From: Anaerolineae bacterium
GTDB taxonomy: Bacteria; Chloroflexota; Anaerolineae; Aggregatilineales; Phototrophicaceae
Direction of reading: 5' to 3'
NCBI GenBank assembly: GCA_028284565.1
Contig: JANQRM010000382.1
Location: 1 to 14,045 of the forward strand
Length of the DNA stretch: 14,045 nt
Every line of letters begins with the position of its first letter. Position 1 is the first letter of the stretch. The notes below the pieces were generated by a model. The model worked only from the letters and a program-made list of their open reading frames with translations, was not told where the DNA came from and ran no database searches. Of the stretch, positions 1 through 7,114 are shown piece by piece. The translations under genes were made by a program, and so were the position numbers.

Positions 1-1
1 C

Positions 2-727
2 GAAGTCTTACCGGAATATCTGCCCTTGACCAATGGGGATGCCGACTTAATCGGGGATGTCGTGGCAGAAGATACAGGCGTGGCGGTCTTCACCCTTGCA
101 GAACTACAAATGCGAGATGGACCCTCGCTCTCGGCTGGAAGTTTGAATCAGACCGTCCCTCAAAGTGTGACCGTGCAGGTCGTCTATCGCAATCAGGATT
201 CGACGTGGGTCTATGTCAACTATCGTGGGGTGTTGGGCTGGATTTCCACCTTTCTCATTCGGGACAATCCCAACTTAGAGAGTGTGCCACTTGCACCCGG
301 TTTACCACCCTTAGCGCAAGCACAAGGCATCGTCGTCCCACCGGAGATTCAACTTGACCAAGTGGAGCGATTGCGTGCTTTTGTCATCGCTAGCCGAGAT
401 GTCTCCAATCAGTTAGCGATTTTCTGGGAAGAAGTGCTGAATGGGCAAACCATGCCTTGCGAACCGCCACCCTTTCTTGCCTTGTATCCTTATACTGAGC
501 AGGATGTCCAACAATTGCCCGAACTCAATCGCCTTGTCCCACGCCTCGATACGGGCATTGAGAATCTGAATTCAGCTATCATACCTCTAACTCAATGCGG
601 TGTTTTTGACCGAGAAACCGTCAGACTAGCGCGTAATAATGCGGTCAATGCTGGGATTATCTTCGAGGCGAGTTTAGGGCGGATTGACATCGTAGAGGAC
701 ATTATCAACGCTCAGGTGGAGAAATAA
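2..727 (+). CDS. Secreted SH3-domain protein, 5'-truncated by window edge
   Basis: The reading frame is open from the first bases of the window, so the gene starts upstream. A TTG at position 26 could be taken as a start but has no clear ribosome site and cuts into the linker before a domain. About 15-80 residues into the visible part lies a bacterial SH3-like beta-barrel, with MRDGPS (typical of the first strand), a WVYV strand and GWIS near its end. The remaining ~140 residues are mostly helical, contain two cysteines (in MPCEPP and TQCG) and match nothing I recognise. SH3b domains usually bind cell-wall or extracellular ligands. The stop is 2 nt before the next gene, also an SH3 protein, so the two are probably one operon. 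The SH3 call is fairly sure; the function is unknown. Confidence 0.7.
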   Translation, partial: EVLPEYLPLTNGDADLIGDVVAEDTGVAVFTLAELQMRDGPSLSAGSLNQTVPQSVTVQVVYRNQDSTWVYVNYRGVLGWISTFLIRDNPNLESVPLAPGLPPLAQAQGIVVPPEIQLDQVERLRAFVIASRDVSNQLAIFWEEVLNGQTMPCEPPPFLALYPYTEQDVQQLPELNRLVPRLDTGIENLNSAIIPLTQCGVFDRETVRLARNNAVNAGIIFEASLGRIDIVEDIINAQVEK

Positions 728-729
728 TC

Positions 730-1455
730 ATGAAATCGAAAACAATCTTGTGGATACTCATCCTCTCGCTCATCTCCCTGCCCATCAGCGCACAGGATAA
801 TCGGGCTACAGAGACCATCTATGGACTGGTCACGGTGGATAACTCCTTTGTCCGTGTGGGTCCCGATTTTGCTTATACGGCTGTTGGTACATTGCCACTC
901 AATTTCTCTGTTGTGATTTTGGGACGCAGTGGTGACTTTATCAACCGTTGGGATGGTCGTCAGTGGTTGCAGATTGAGTACAACGGCGGACAAGCATGGG
1001 TCTATGCGCGTCTGTTACGCGCGAGCATCGCTTTCAATTCGATACCACCTGTCGGGCGTTTGTTACCGCGTAATCGGGATGGGCGTGTGCCAGAAGGTTT
1101 CGATTTGTCGAGTGATGTCTGTAGCCAATGGCAAGGTGCATTTACCCAATCGGGCAACTTCGAGGCAGGGGACACCGAGATTGTCGTGACTTATCCTACG
1201 CTTCAAGGGGCAAATATTTATAGCGTCATTGTCATTTCACCGACGGGCTTCCGCACACCGTTTGATAGCACGACTGGAACAGCGCGCATTCTACTCAATC
1301 GCTTGCCCAATACTGGTGGAGTCTACACGTGGCGAGTTGCTCCTTATTGGACGGATAGCTTCCGTCGCAATCGCGCGCAACAAGTGTGCCTCTTACAAAC
1401 GGGTGGTATGTTTGAGAAACCCGTCACTGAATTTAATCGTGCCGGTTCGAGATGA
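730..1455 (+). CDS. Secreted SH3-domain protein with C-terminal beta domain
   Basis: This is a 241-residue protein. Residues 1-22 form a signal peptide (Lys-rich start, hydrophobic core, cleavage near SAQD). Residues ~30-100 form a bacterial SH3-like domain with VRVGPDF, WLQIEY and AWVYARLL strands. Residues ~130-225 look like a beta-sandwich, bounded by Cys131 and Cys220, which could form a disulfide after export. The ATG lies 2 nt after the stop of the preceding SH3 gene, and a GGTGGAG sequence at the end of that gene serves as its ribosome site, so translation is probably coupled. No enzyme motif is visible. The likely role is extracellular binding or cell-envelope attachment. The fold call is solid; the ligand is unknown. 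Confidence 0.75.
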   Translation: MKSKTILWILILSLISLPISAQDNRATETIYGLVTVDNSFVRVGPDFAYTAVGTLPLNFSVVILGRSGDFINRWDGRQWLQIEYNGGQAWVYARLLRASIAFNSIPPVGRLLPRNRDGRVPEGFDLSSDVCSQWQGAFTQSGNFEAGDTEIVVTYPTLQGANIYSVIVISPTGFRTPFDSTTGTARILLNRLPNTGGVYTWRVAPYWTDSFRRNRAQQVCLLQTGGMFEKPVTEFNRAGSR

Positions 1456-1542
1456 TTGATTGCATTGCTCTCTGGGATACTAAGTTCTGTTGACATTTCT
1501 AATATTTGTGCGATTTCATGTGCTTTTTGCCCTCGCCGTAAA

Positions 1543-1584
1543 TCCCTCTCTCACTTCGCTCCATTTCGTTTCGATGGAGAGGGA
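1543..1584. repeat. Palindromic CCCTCTC/GAGAGGG intergenic element
   Basis: TCCCTCT (1543-1549) pairs with AGAGGGA (1578-1584). Inside it CCAT (1561-1564) pairs with ATGG (1574-1577) around a TTCGTTTCG loop, so the two stems stack with an 11-nt bulge on one side. There is no T-run after it, so it is a poor intrinsic terminator on the + strand. It resembles the short GC-rich palindromes scattered between genes in many Chloroflexota genomes. Only one copy is seen in this window, so repetition is inferred. Confidence 0.45.
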
Positions 1585-1678
1585 CTCATATGGATTAGAG
1601 AGGACTTCTTAGATTTGTGATATGATTGAATGTGTGCTGAGATAGCTCAATGTTTATTTAGTAGAGACGAAAAAGAAT

Positions 1679-1876
1679 ATGCTGATTAAAAATGATTGCG
1701 ACCATTCTTGGGAATTTGTTGGGAAGAAATCTAGTGGAGGAAAAGATTATGATGTAAGTAAATGCATAAATTGTGGTGAAACAAAAGAATTCTTACTCGG
1801 AAACACTGAAGATGCCGATCGCACTATGGGTTATGAGTATGGACATTGGGGTCCGCGTCAGGATGACGCAGTTTAG
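1679..1876 (+). CDS. Small putative zinc-binding protein
   Basis: This is a 65-residue ORF with Cys7-x-His9 and Cys29-x2-Cys32-Gly, a spacing that could hold one zinc ion (zinc-ribbon-like knuckle). The rest is polar, with an acidic tail and no signal peptide or membrane segment. The ribosome site is weak (only GAGACGAAAAAG before the ATG). The gene sits alone in a patch that is richer in A+T than its neighbours, which may mean recent acquisition or simply an intergenic setting. It is not clearly part of the SH3 operon before it, from which it is separated by 223 nt, nor of the convergent gene after it. The metal-site pattern is what makes it credible; the function is unknown and it could be a chance ORF. 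Confidence 0.4.
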   Translation: MLIKNDCDHSWEFVGKKSSGGKDYDVSKCINCGETKEFLLGNTEDADRTMGYEYGHWGPRQDDAV

Positions 1877-2098
1877 GGAGATTGTCTTTGTGTTGAATTG
1901 CAAATTTCGAGCAACTGTAAAACGTTTACAAAAATGTCGAATAATTCTCGGATATGGTATGAAAATCATAAGAGAAAGTAGGCTCTATGGAGCAATCTTA
2001 TGTTTTTGATACATTATTTATAGCTGGTTTTTACTACCCAGAATATATCTTTTGTGTAGTAAAGTGCGGATCGCCTTTTTATCATCTTATTCAAAAAA
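1877..2098. other. AT-rich convergent intergenic region
   Basis: This 222-nt gap lies between the small zinc-protein gene and the convergent FG-GAP gene. It is A+T-rich and holds no credible gene. A short ORF overlapping it in another frame has no recognisable composition or ribosome site. The only structures seen are weak terminator-like hairpins near its right end. Confidence 0.5.
2061..2080 (+). terminator. Possible weak intrinsic terminator
   Basis: AAAG, a one-base bulge and GCG pair with CGC and CTTT around a GAT loop, and the hairpin runs into a T5 tract on the + strand. The stem is short (7 pairs, three of them G-C), so termination would be weak. It sits between convergent genes, where a terminator is expected. 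Confidence 0.3.
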
Positions 2099-2128
2099 TT
2101 AACCCATTCGGCGAACTGTGATGAATGG
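2092..2128 (-). terminator. Possible terminator of the minus-strand operon
   Basis: On the minus strand CCATTC and GAATGG (2128-2123 and 2109-2104) can form a 6-bp stem with a 13-nt loop over the last codons of the FG-GAP gene. It is followed after 5 nt by a run of six T (2098-2093). The stem is short and the T-run is slightly displaced, so this is only a candidate. Confidence 0.25.
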
Positions 2129-3739
2129 ATTGTCAGAAGGGACATCAATTAACGACACGTAGCCGTCGCTCCAGTGGATTTCTAAGGACTCGACGATGGT
2201 ATCTGAAGGAAAGCCAAAGTGAATTCGGCTTGTATCTCCAGAAAGATACCCACTTGATGATTTAATGTGTCGATAAAAGTTACCGGAGTTGGTCTGCAAA
2301 ATCAGTTCTGTACCAATTGCACGCGAATTAAAGCTGTTGTCCCAAATGACATCGACTTGCAAACTCCTACCACTACAGAGCTGATTCTCAAATAGCTGAG
2401 CCGGATGACGGAGGTTATTGACGACAATATCCAAGTCACCATCATTATCCAAGTCTGCCATACTCATGCCACGCCCACTGGCTGTCGAGGCTAAATTCCA
2501 TTCGGGCATGACGATAAAGTCATTGTTCTGGCTATTCCAGAAGGCTTGGTTCTCTTCGACCAATTCATGATTATCAAGGTGTGCGAACATCGTGAATTCA
2601 ATGAACCCATTCACGATATACAAGTCAAGGAAGCCATCTTGATCCAAATCCCCAAACTTGCCTGACCAGCTCCAACCAGACGCATCAATTGCCATATCCG
2701 CTGCATAATTACCAAACGATTCATCTGGTGTTTTTTGCATGAGCAAAACATTTTCCATAACCTGCGGTTCTGCAGGATTGCGGGCTACATTATGCATCGT
2801 TTCCATGATTGGTTGCCATGCGGACAGAGTCGCTTCATCGTCGTTATAGGGCTTCATATCTGTCGAAAAGAGTTCATTAGTGCCATCGTTATTCAAGTCA
2901 GCAACGTCATAACTCATGGTGCTATGGGTCATCGTCTGGAAAAAGCTGGAAATTTGCCACCTGCCCTCCCCTACCCTCAAATAGAAATAGTCCGGAACGG
3001 CAAAGTCATTACCAACAACAATATCGAAGAAGCTATCGTCATTGATATCTGTGAGAATAATCGCTAGCGCTTGAGCTTCTATTGCCAGCCGTGTTGGGCG
3101 AAACACTCCATCGTCATTTTCATAGTGATAGACTCCCCCACGACCCTCAAGCAAGAATTCTTGTCCATAAGCATCGAGTAAAGCGGCATCATATGAACCA
3201 CCGATAAGGTCGAGGTCGCCATCTTTGTCGGTATCGCCCCATGCAACAGAATAGAGTGGCTCCGCGATGTTCGGGAGAAATAGTTGCTCAAACTGCCCTC
3301 CTCCCAGATTGTGCCAGTATGTAGGTCCGGTGACGGTACGCGTGAAGAAAATATCCTGCCAGCCATCACCGTCCACATCAACAACCGTAACAGAACGCGA
3401 GTCGCCATGTGGGAGGCGTTCCACTTCAAAATTAAGATAGCCCTCGTTCCATAGAATCGAATTCATCCCGCCATGATTAGCAAGCACAATATCCAAATCA
3501 CCATCATTATCGAGGTCGTTGATAGCTACACCACTCCCGTTGGCTTCAAATTGTCGTATCTCATCCCCGCCGGGGGTGGTTGTGATATGGTCGAGGGTGT
3601 GTGTGACGAATTGACCAGAGCAAGATGATTCGCTGACTTCTATACTGAGAGGTTCAACGTCAACAACAACATCCTGAGCCGAGCTAAGGGATGTCAAAAG
3701 CAAGATTAACAACCCAGCGCAATAACGGCGTATTATCAT
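2099..3739 (-). CDS. Secreted FG-GAP/VCBS seven-bladed propeller protein with UnbV/ASPIC domain
   Basis: This is a 546-residue exported protein with a signal peptide at residues 1-22, cleaved near SSAQD. Seven calcium-loop motifs of the DxDxDGxxD type start at residues 75, 121, 169, 231, 281, 364 and 429. The first and last are the textbook DLDNDGDLD; the fourth (DINDDSFFD) and fifth (DLNNDGTNE) are degenerate. Seven repeats fit an integrin-alpha-like seven-bladed beta-propeller. Residues ~470-540 match the ASPIC/UnbV domain (SRAIGTEL, SSSGYLSGD, LEIHWSDG), the arrangement seen in CRTAC1-like proteins. Such proteins are usually extracellular and bind calcium and other proteins or glycans. AGGG 9 nt before the ATG is the ribosome site. 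The gene is the last of the minus-strand cluster, 36 nt after a permease gene, so it may help capture the imported sugar. No catalytic motif is seen. Confidence 0.85.
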   Translation of the reverse strand: MIIRRYCAGLLILLLTSLSSAQDVVVDVEPLSIEVSESSCSGQFVTHTLDHITTTPGGDEIRQFEANGSGVAINDLDNDGDLDIVLANHGGMNSILWNEGYLNFEVERLPHGDSRSVTVVDVDGDGWQDIFFTRTVTGPTYWHNLGGGQFEQLFLPNIAEPLYSVAWGDTDKDGDLDLIGGSYDAALLDAYGQEFLLEGRGGVYHYENDDGVFRPTRLAIEAQALAIILTDINDDSFFDIVVGNDFAVPDYFYLRVGEGRWQISSFFQTMTHSTMSYDVADLNNDGTNELFSTDMKPYNDDEATLSAWQPIMETMHNVARNPAEPQVMENVLLMQKTPDESFGNYAADMAIDASGWSWSGKFGDLDQDGFLDLYIVNGFIEFTMFAHLDNHELVEENQAFWNSQNNDFIVMPEWNLASTASGRGMSMADLDNDGDLDIVVNNLRHPAQLFENQLCSGRSLQVDVIWDNSFNSRAIGTELILQTNSGNFYRHIKSSSGYLSGDTSRIHFGFPSDTIVESLEIHWSDGYVSLIDVPSDNPFITVRRMG

Positions 3740-3775
3740 GAAAAAACCCTAATGGTTGAGTGTATCACGTTGAAT

Positions 3776-4636
3776 CTAACGCCCACCTAGCCCACTCATG
3801 GAGATACCACGGATAAACCATTTTTGGGCAAAGATATATATGATTAACACCGGCACCATCGCCACCACAGCCGCCGCCATCATGATATTCCAGCGTGTAC
3901 CATATTGCCCTTGAAAGGAACTCAAGCCAACCGGAACGGTTTGCATTTCATCGGAATTGGTCACAACGAGGGGCCATAGGAAGTCGTTCCATGTGGTCAG
4001 GAACACCAAGATACTAATCGCGGCGATAGCGGTTTTGCTCATGGGCAGGACAATACTCCACCAAATCCGCAACGAGGTTGCCCCATCGAGACGGGCGGCT
4101 TCGTCCAAATCGAGTGGCAGACTTTTAAAGTGTTGACGAAGTAAAAACGTACTAAATGCCGAAAACGCAGGCGGGATAATCAATGCCCAATAGGTATCCA
4201 GCCAATCCAGCCGATTAACGATGATGAAGTTGGGAACGAGTAGCACTGGAAAGGGAATCATCAATGCTGCCAGATATAAGATGAAGATTTTGTCACGTCC
4301 CTTAAATTTCAATCTGGCAAAGGCAAATGCCGCGAGCGATGAGGTTAATATCTGAATAATGGTGACAGCCGTTGAGACAAATAAGCTGTTCAGATAAAAG
4401 CGGTCAAAGGGCATTGACGTGAGTGCATCTTCATAATTTTCAAACATCAACTCTTCGGGAATCCATGTCGGCGGGAAGGTGAAGAGTTCCGGTGCGGATT
4501 TGAGCGATGTACTTATCATCCAGACAAAGGGTAACAACATAATCAAACTGCCGAGGATAAGCACGAGATGTAACGCTAAATTTCCCCATTTGATGGTTTG
4601 CATCGGTGCGCTACGTTTTCGTTTCACCGTTGTCAT
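3776..4636 (-). CDS. Sugar ABC transporter permease (MalG-type)
   Basis: This 286-residue integral membrane protein has six predicted transmembrane segments (about residues 21-42, 82-105, 116-139, 148-166, 203-224 and 249-270). The cytoplasmic EAA loop, which docks the ATPase, lies at about 179-198 and starts EAARLDGA. The end of the protein (GISMSGLGGR) is nearly diagnostic of the MalG/UgpE group of carbohydrate-uptake family 1 permeases. The start overlaps the stop of the partner permease by 4 nt (ATGA), so the two are translationally coupled and should be made in equal amounts. It forms the channel with the upstream MalF-type subunit and receives sugar from the binding protein two genes upstream. 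The sugar cannot be read from the sequence. Confidence 0.93.
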   Translation of the reverse strand: MTTVKRKRSAPMQTIKWGNLALHLVLILGSLIMLLPFVWMISTSLKSAPELFTFPPTWIPEELMFENYEDALTSMPFDRFYLNSLFVSTAVTIIQILTSSLAAFAFARLKFKGRDKIFILYLAALMIPFPVLLVPNFIIVNRLDWLDTYWALIIPPAFSAFSTFLLRQHFKSLPLDLDEAARLDGATSLRIWWSIVLPMSKTAIAAISILVFLTTWNDFLWPLVVTNSDEMQTVPVGLSSFQGQYGTRWNIMMAAAVVAMVPVLIIYIFAQKWFIRGISMSGLGGR

Positions 4637-5649
4637 GATTCATCCACCTCGTAATGCACCCAGCGTCTTTGCATTTGAAGCTGAACGATTGTAATCATCA
4701 GAATAATCGCAAACAGCACCCACGAGATTGCCGCCGCTGTTCCCATCTTCTGATAACTAAAGGCATTCTGGTAGATGTAATAGACGATGGATAAGGTCGA
4801 TTGGAGTGGGTCTCCCCCGCCAAGACGTGTCATCACAAAGGGTTCAGCAAAGAGTTGGAATGCACCGATCATCTGAATGACGAGCAAGAAGAAGGTTGTC
4901 GGGCTGACAAGTGGGACGGTAATATAGCGGAACCGATGCCAACGATTTGCCCCATCGACTTCGGCGGCTTCATACATGGTTTTGGGAATAGCTTGCAAGC
5001 CAGCAAGATATATCACCATTGTAAAGCCCACATTTTTCCACACAGTTAGCACGGCAACGGTTGGCTTCGACCAGAATGGGTCTGCCAGCCAATTAGGTGG
5101 TTGAATATCCCAGCCAGTTGCTTCAGCAATTTGCCATATCCACGAACTAATTAAGCCAGAGTCTTGATTGAACAACCACTGAAACACGGTGGCGGCGGCA
5201 ACCACATTGGCAACCACAGGCATAAAATAAATGACGCGATATATTCCCAAACCGCGCAATCCCGTATTGAGTGCAACCGCCATCAACAAGCCAATCACCA
5301 ATTGAAGCGGAACAATCGCAATGACATAAAAAACGGTATTGCCCAAGACAAGCGGGAAAATCGGGTCGTTGGTTAAGAGGTCGATATAATTATCTAGCCC
5401 GACAAAGGTGGGGTCATTGGTGAGTCTCCATTCTGTGAAACTCAAGCCCAATGACCCCAAAGCAGGTAAAACGACAAAGAGAATAAAACCAATGAGGCTT
5501 GGTAACAAAAATAAGTAGGCTTCAGATTGTTGGCGTGGATTCCAGCGGTCTAATCCAAAAAATCGACCCAAACCGGTATGTCGCCAACCTTCTTTTTTTG
5601 GTTTATCACTATCAACTGTACTGGAGATAGGTTCGACGGTTGTGTCCAT
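4633..5649 (-). CDS. Sugar ABC transporter permease (MalF/UgpA-type)
   Basis: This 338-residue integral membrane protein has a polar, Lys/Arg-rich N-terminal tail of ~42 residues. Six membrane segments follow (about 44-71, 101-126, 137-159, 197-218, 251-271 and 307-326). The EAA loop at about 227-246 begins EAAEVDGA and ends in VPL, as in MalF-type permeases. There is no large periplasmic insertion, so it is closer to UgpA/MsmF than to E. coli MalF. I see no convincing ribosome site before the ATG, which lies 93 nt after the binding-protein gene, so read-through transcription is likely but expression may be lower. It pairs with the overlapping MalG-type gene. The ATPase is not in this window; a shared MsmX/UgpC-type ATPase encoded elsewhere would be expected. 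Confidence 0.93.
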   Translation of the reverse strand: MDTTVEPISSTVDSDKPKKEGWRHTGLGRFFGLDRWNPRQQSEAYLFLLPSLIGFILFVVLPALGSLGLSFTEWRLTNDPTFVGLDNYIDLLTNDPIFPLVLGNTVFYVIAIVPLQLVIGLLMAVALNTGLRGLGIYRVIYFMPVVANVVAAATVFQWLFNQDSGLISSWIWQIAEATGWDIQPPNWLADPFWSKPTVAVLTVWKNVGFTMVIYLAGLQAIPKTMYEAAEVDGANRWHRFRYITVPLVSPTTFFLLVIQMIGAFQLFAEPFVMTRLGGGDPLQSTLSIVYYIYQNAFSYQKMGTAAAISWVLFAIILMITIVQLQMQRRWVHYEVDES

Positions 5650-5742
5650 GATGGCAATTCAGACTAATAAGACACGAATGAACTGCACGGAGCAGAACGA
5701 GCCTGCCCCACACAGTAAATTGATTGTGACTGAGGAAACGGC

Positions 5743-7029
5743 TTATCTTGGGTAACCATTCTCTGCTAGGAAATCATCAGCAGCGGCACAAATGCTTGCA
5801 ACTGCATCTTCAACTGTTGCTTCACCTGACCAGATGGTTTGCATCCCCGGACCAATAATCGTACCATTCAGTTCATTCCATTCACCGAAAATACCCGTAC
5901 GTCCGACTTTGGCGTTGTTCCCTTCGATGATGAAGGCTTCTTTATTGGCTGGTGGCGAGTCACTCCCTAAAAAGGCGTCGGAATTGGCGGTAGAGCGCAA
6001 TGCTGGCAGAATTTCACCAGAGCGTGTGTAGATTTCTTGCCCGCCATCAGTACTTTGGAGCCAGTTGAGGAAGGTCCATGCCGCATCTTTGTTATCACTG
6101 AATGAACTCATTGTCCATGCCGCACCCCCAGCACCAGCCGAGCGTTGTCCGCCTTCTGGGATCGGGACAACCGCAACATCGTAATTCAGTCCAGCTTCAT
6201 TGAAGATCGGCACTCGGCTAGCGTTCTGGATAATCATGGCGACTTGACCACTTTGGAAGACTGCGGCATCCCCACCTGCTTGGCTGAGGTTGGCATCAGG
6301 CATAGCATGATTGTTGTTCATCATATCCACGAAGAATTGTAGGGCTTCCACAGCTTCGGGTTCAGTCAAGGTACAACGGCTGGGATTAGTCATATCATCA
6401 AGGATACTCCCACCATTTTGACCAATCCACAGTTGATACTTGCCGGCTTCCATGCCAAGTGCATAGCGACTAACACGCCCACTACTGGCAACATCCGTCA
6501 GTTGGTCAGCCGCGGCAAGGAAGTCATCCCATGTCCAATCTTCATTGGGGTATTCCAAGCCCAGTTCATCAAAGATATCGATGTTGTAGTACAGCACTTC
6601 GAGACCAATATCACGGGGGAAGCCGTAAACTTGTCCATCATATATGGCAATATCGAGTAGTCCGGGCCAGAAATCGTCACGGTCAAAGTCGGATGCTTCA
6701 ATGAAAGGATCAAGTGGTTCGAGAACACCATCCGCGGCATAACTGACAACGGGGAACAGGAAGGCAATATCGGGGATTTCGGATGAGTCACCCGATGCCC
6801 AAAGCGTTTGGATCTTGGTGAAATAATCTGCCCACGGTTCGTGCCAGATTTCAATGGTGATGTCGGGGTGTTCTGCCATAAAAGCTTCTGCAACGGATTC
6901 ATGGGTGGCAACTTCTTCTGGACTACCCCAGAACGCCCATGTCACGACGGTATCTTGTGCGGTGACGGAGACAGTCAGCAAGACGAGCATCCAGACACCA
7001 ACGAGAAGAAGACTAAAAAGGCGACGCAT
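5743..7029 (-). CDS. Extracellular sugar-binding protein (SBP family 1)
   Basis: This 428-residue solute-binding protein of a carbohydrate ABC importer has residues 1-25 as a signal peptide, cleaved near TAQD. The family-1 fold follows, with typical stretches such as VVTWAFWG at ~28-35, the WADYFTKIQTLWASG region at ~66-80 followed by PDIAFL, and later AWTFLNWL. Unlike many such proteins in monoderm bacteria, the signal peptide contains no cysteine and so no lipobox. The protein is therefore either free or held by its uncleaved signal anchor. A strong AAGGAG ribosome site lies 7 nt before the ATG, consistent with the high expression usual for binding proteins. It precedes two permease genes. 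The length is usual for the family; the ligand is unknown. Confidence 0.93.
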   Translation of the reverse strand: MRRLFSLLLVGVWMLVLLTVSVTAQDTVVTWAFWGSPEEVATHESVAEAFMAEHPDITIEIWHEPWADYFTKIQTLWASGDSSEIPDIAFLFPVVSYAADGVLEPLDPFIEASDFDRDDFWPGLLDIAIYDGQVYGFPRDIGLEVLYYNIDIFDELGLEYPNEDWTWDDFLAAADQLTDVASSGRVSRYALGMEAGKYQLWIGQNGGSILDDMTNPSRCTLTEPEAVEALQFFVDMMNNNHAMPDANLSQAGGDAAVFQSGQVAMIIQNASRVPIFNEAGLNYDVAVVPIPEGGQRSAGAGGAAWTMSSFSDNKDAAWTFLNWLQSTDGGQEIYTRSGEILPALRSTANSDAFLGSDSPPANKEAFIIEGNNAKVGRTGIFGEWNELNGTIIGPGMQTIWSGEATVEDAVASICAAADDFLAENGYPR

Positions 7030-7114
7030 AGGAAACTCCTTAAATATGAAAATTGTTAGGATTAGTTTAACGGATTTTTATCGAATATTCATTACATGCT
7101 TCTAATTTCTCATC

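Noticed and set aside
1490..1520. TTGACA at 1490 as a promoter for the small zinc-protein gene
   Set aside because: No acceptable -10 hexamer at 16-18 nt spacing.
1773..2009. 78-codon frame overlapping the small zinc-protein gene
   Set aside because: No ribosome site, no domain, and amino-acid composition typical of an out-of-frame reading of AT-rich DNA.
5650..5742. Imperfect CACAGT/ATTGTG stem between the binding-protein and permease genes
   Set aside because: The stem is short with a G-T pair and no T-run, so it is not convincing as an attenuator or terminator.
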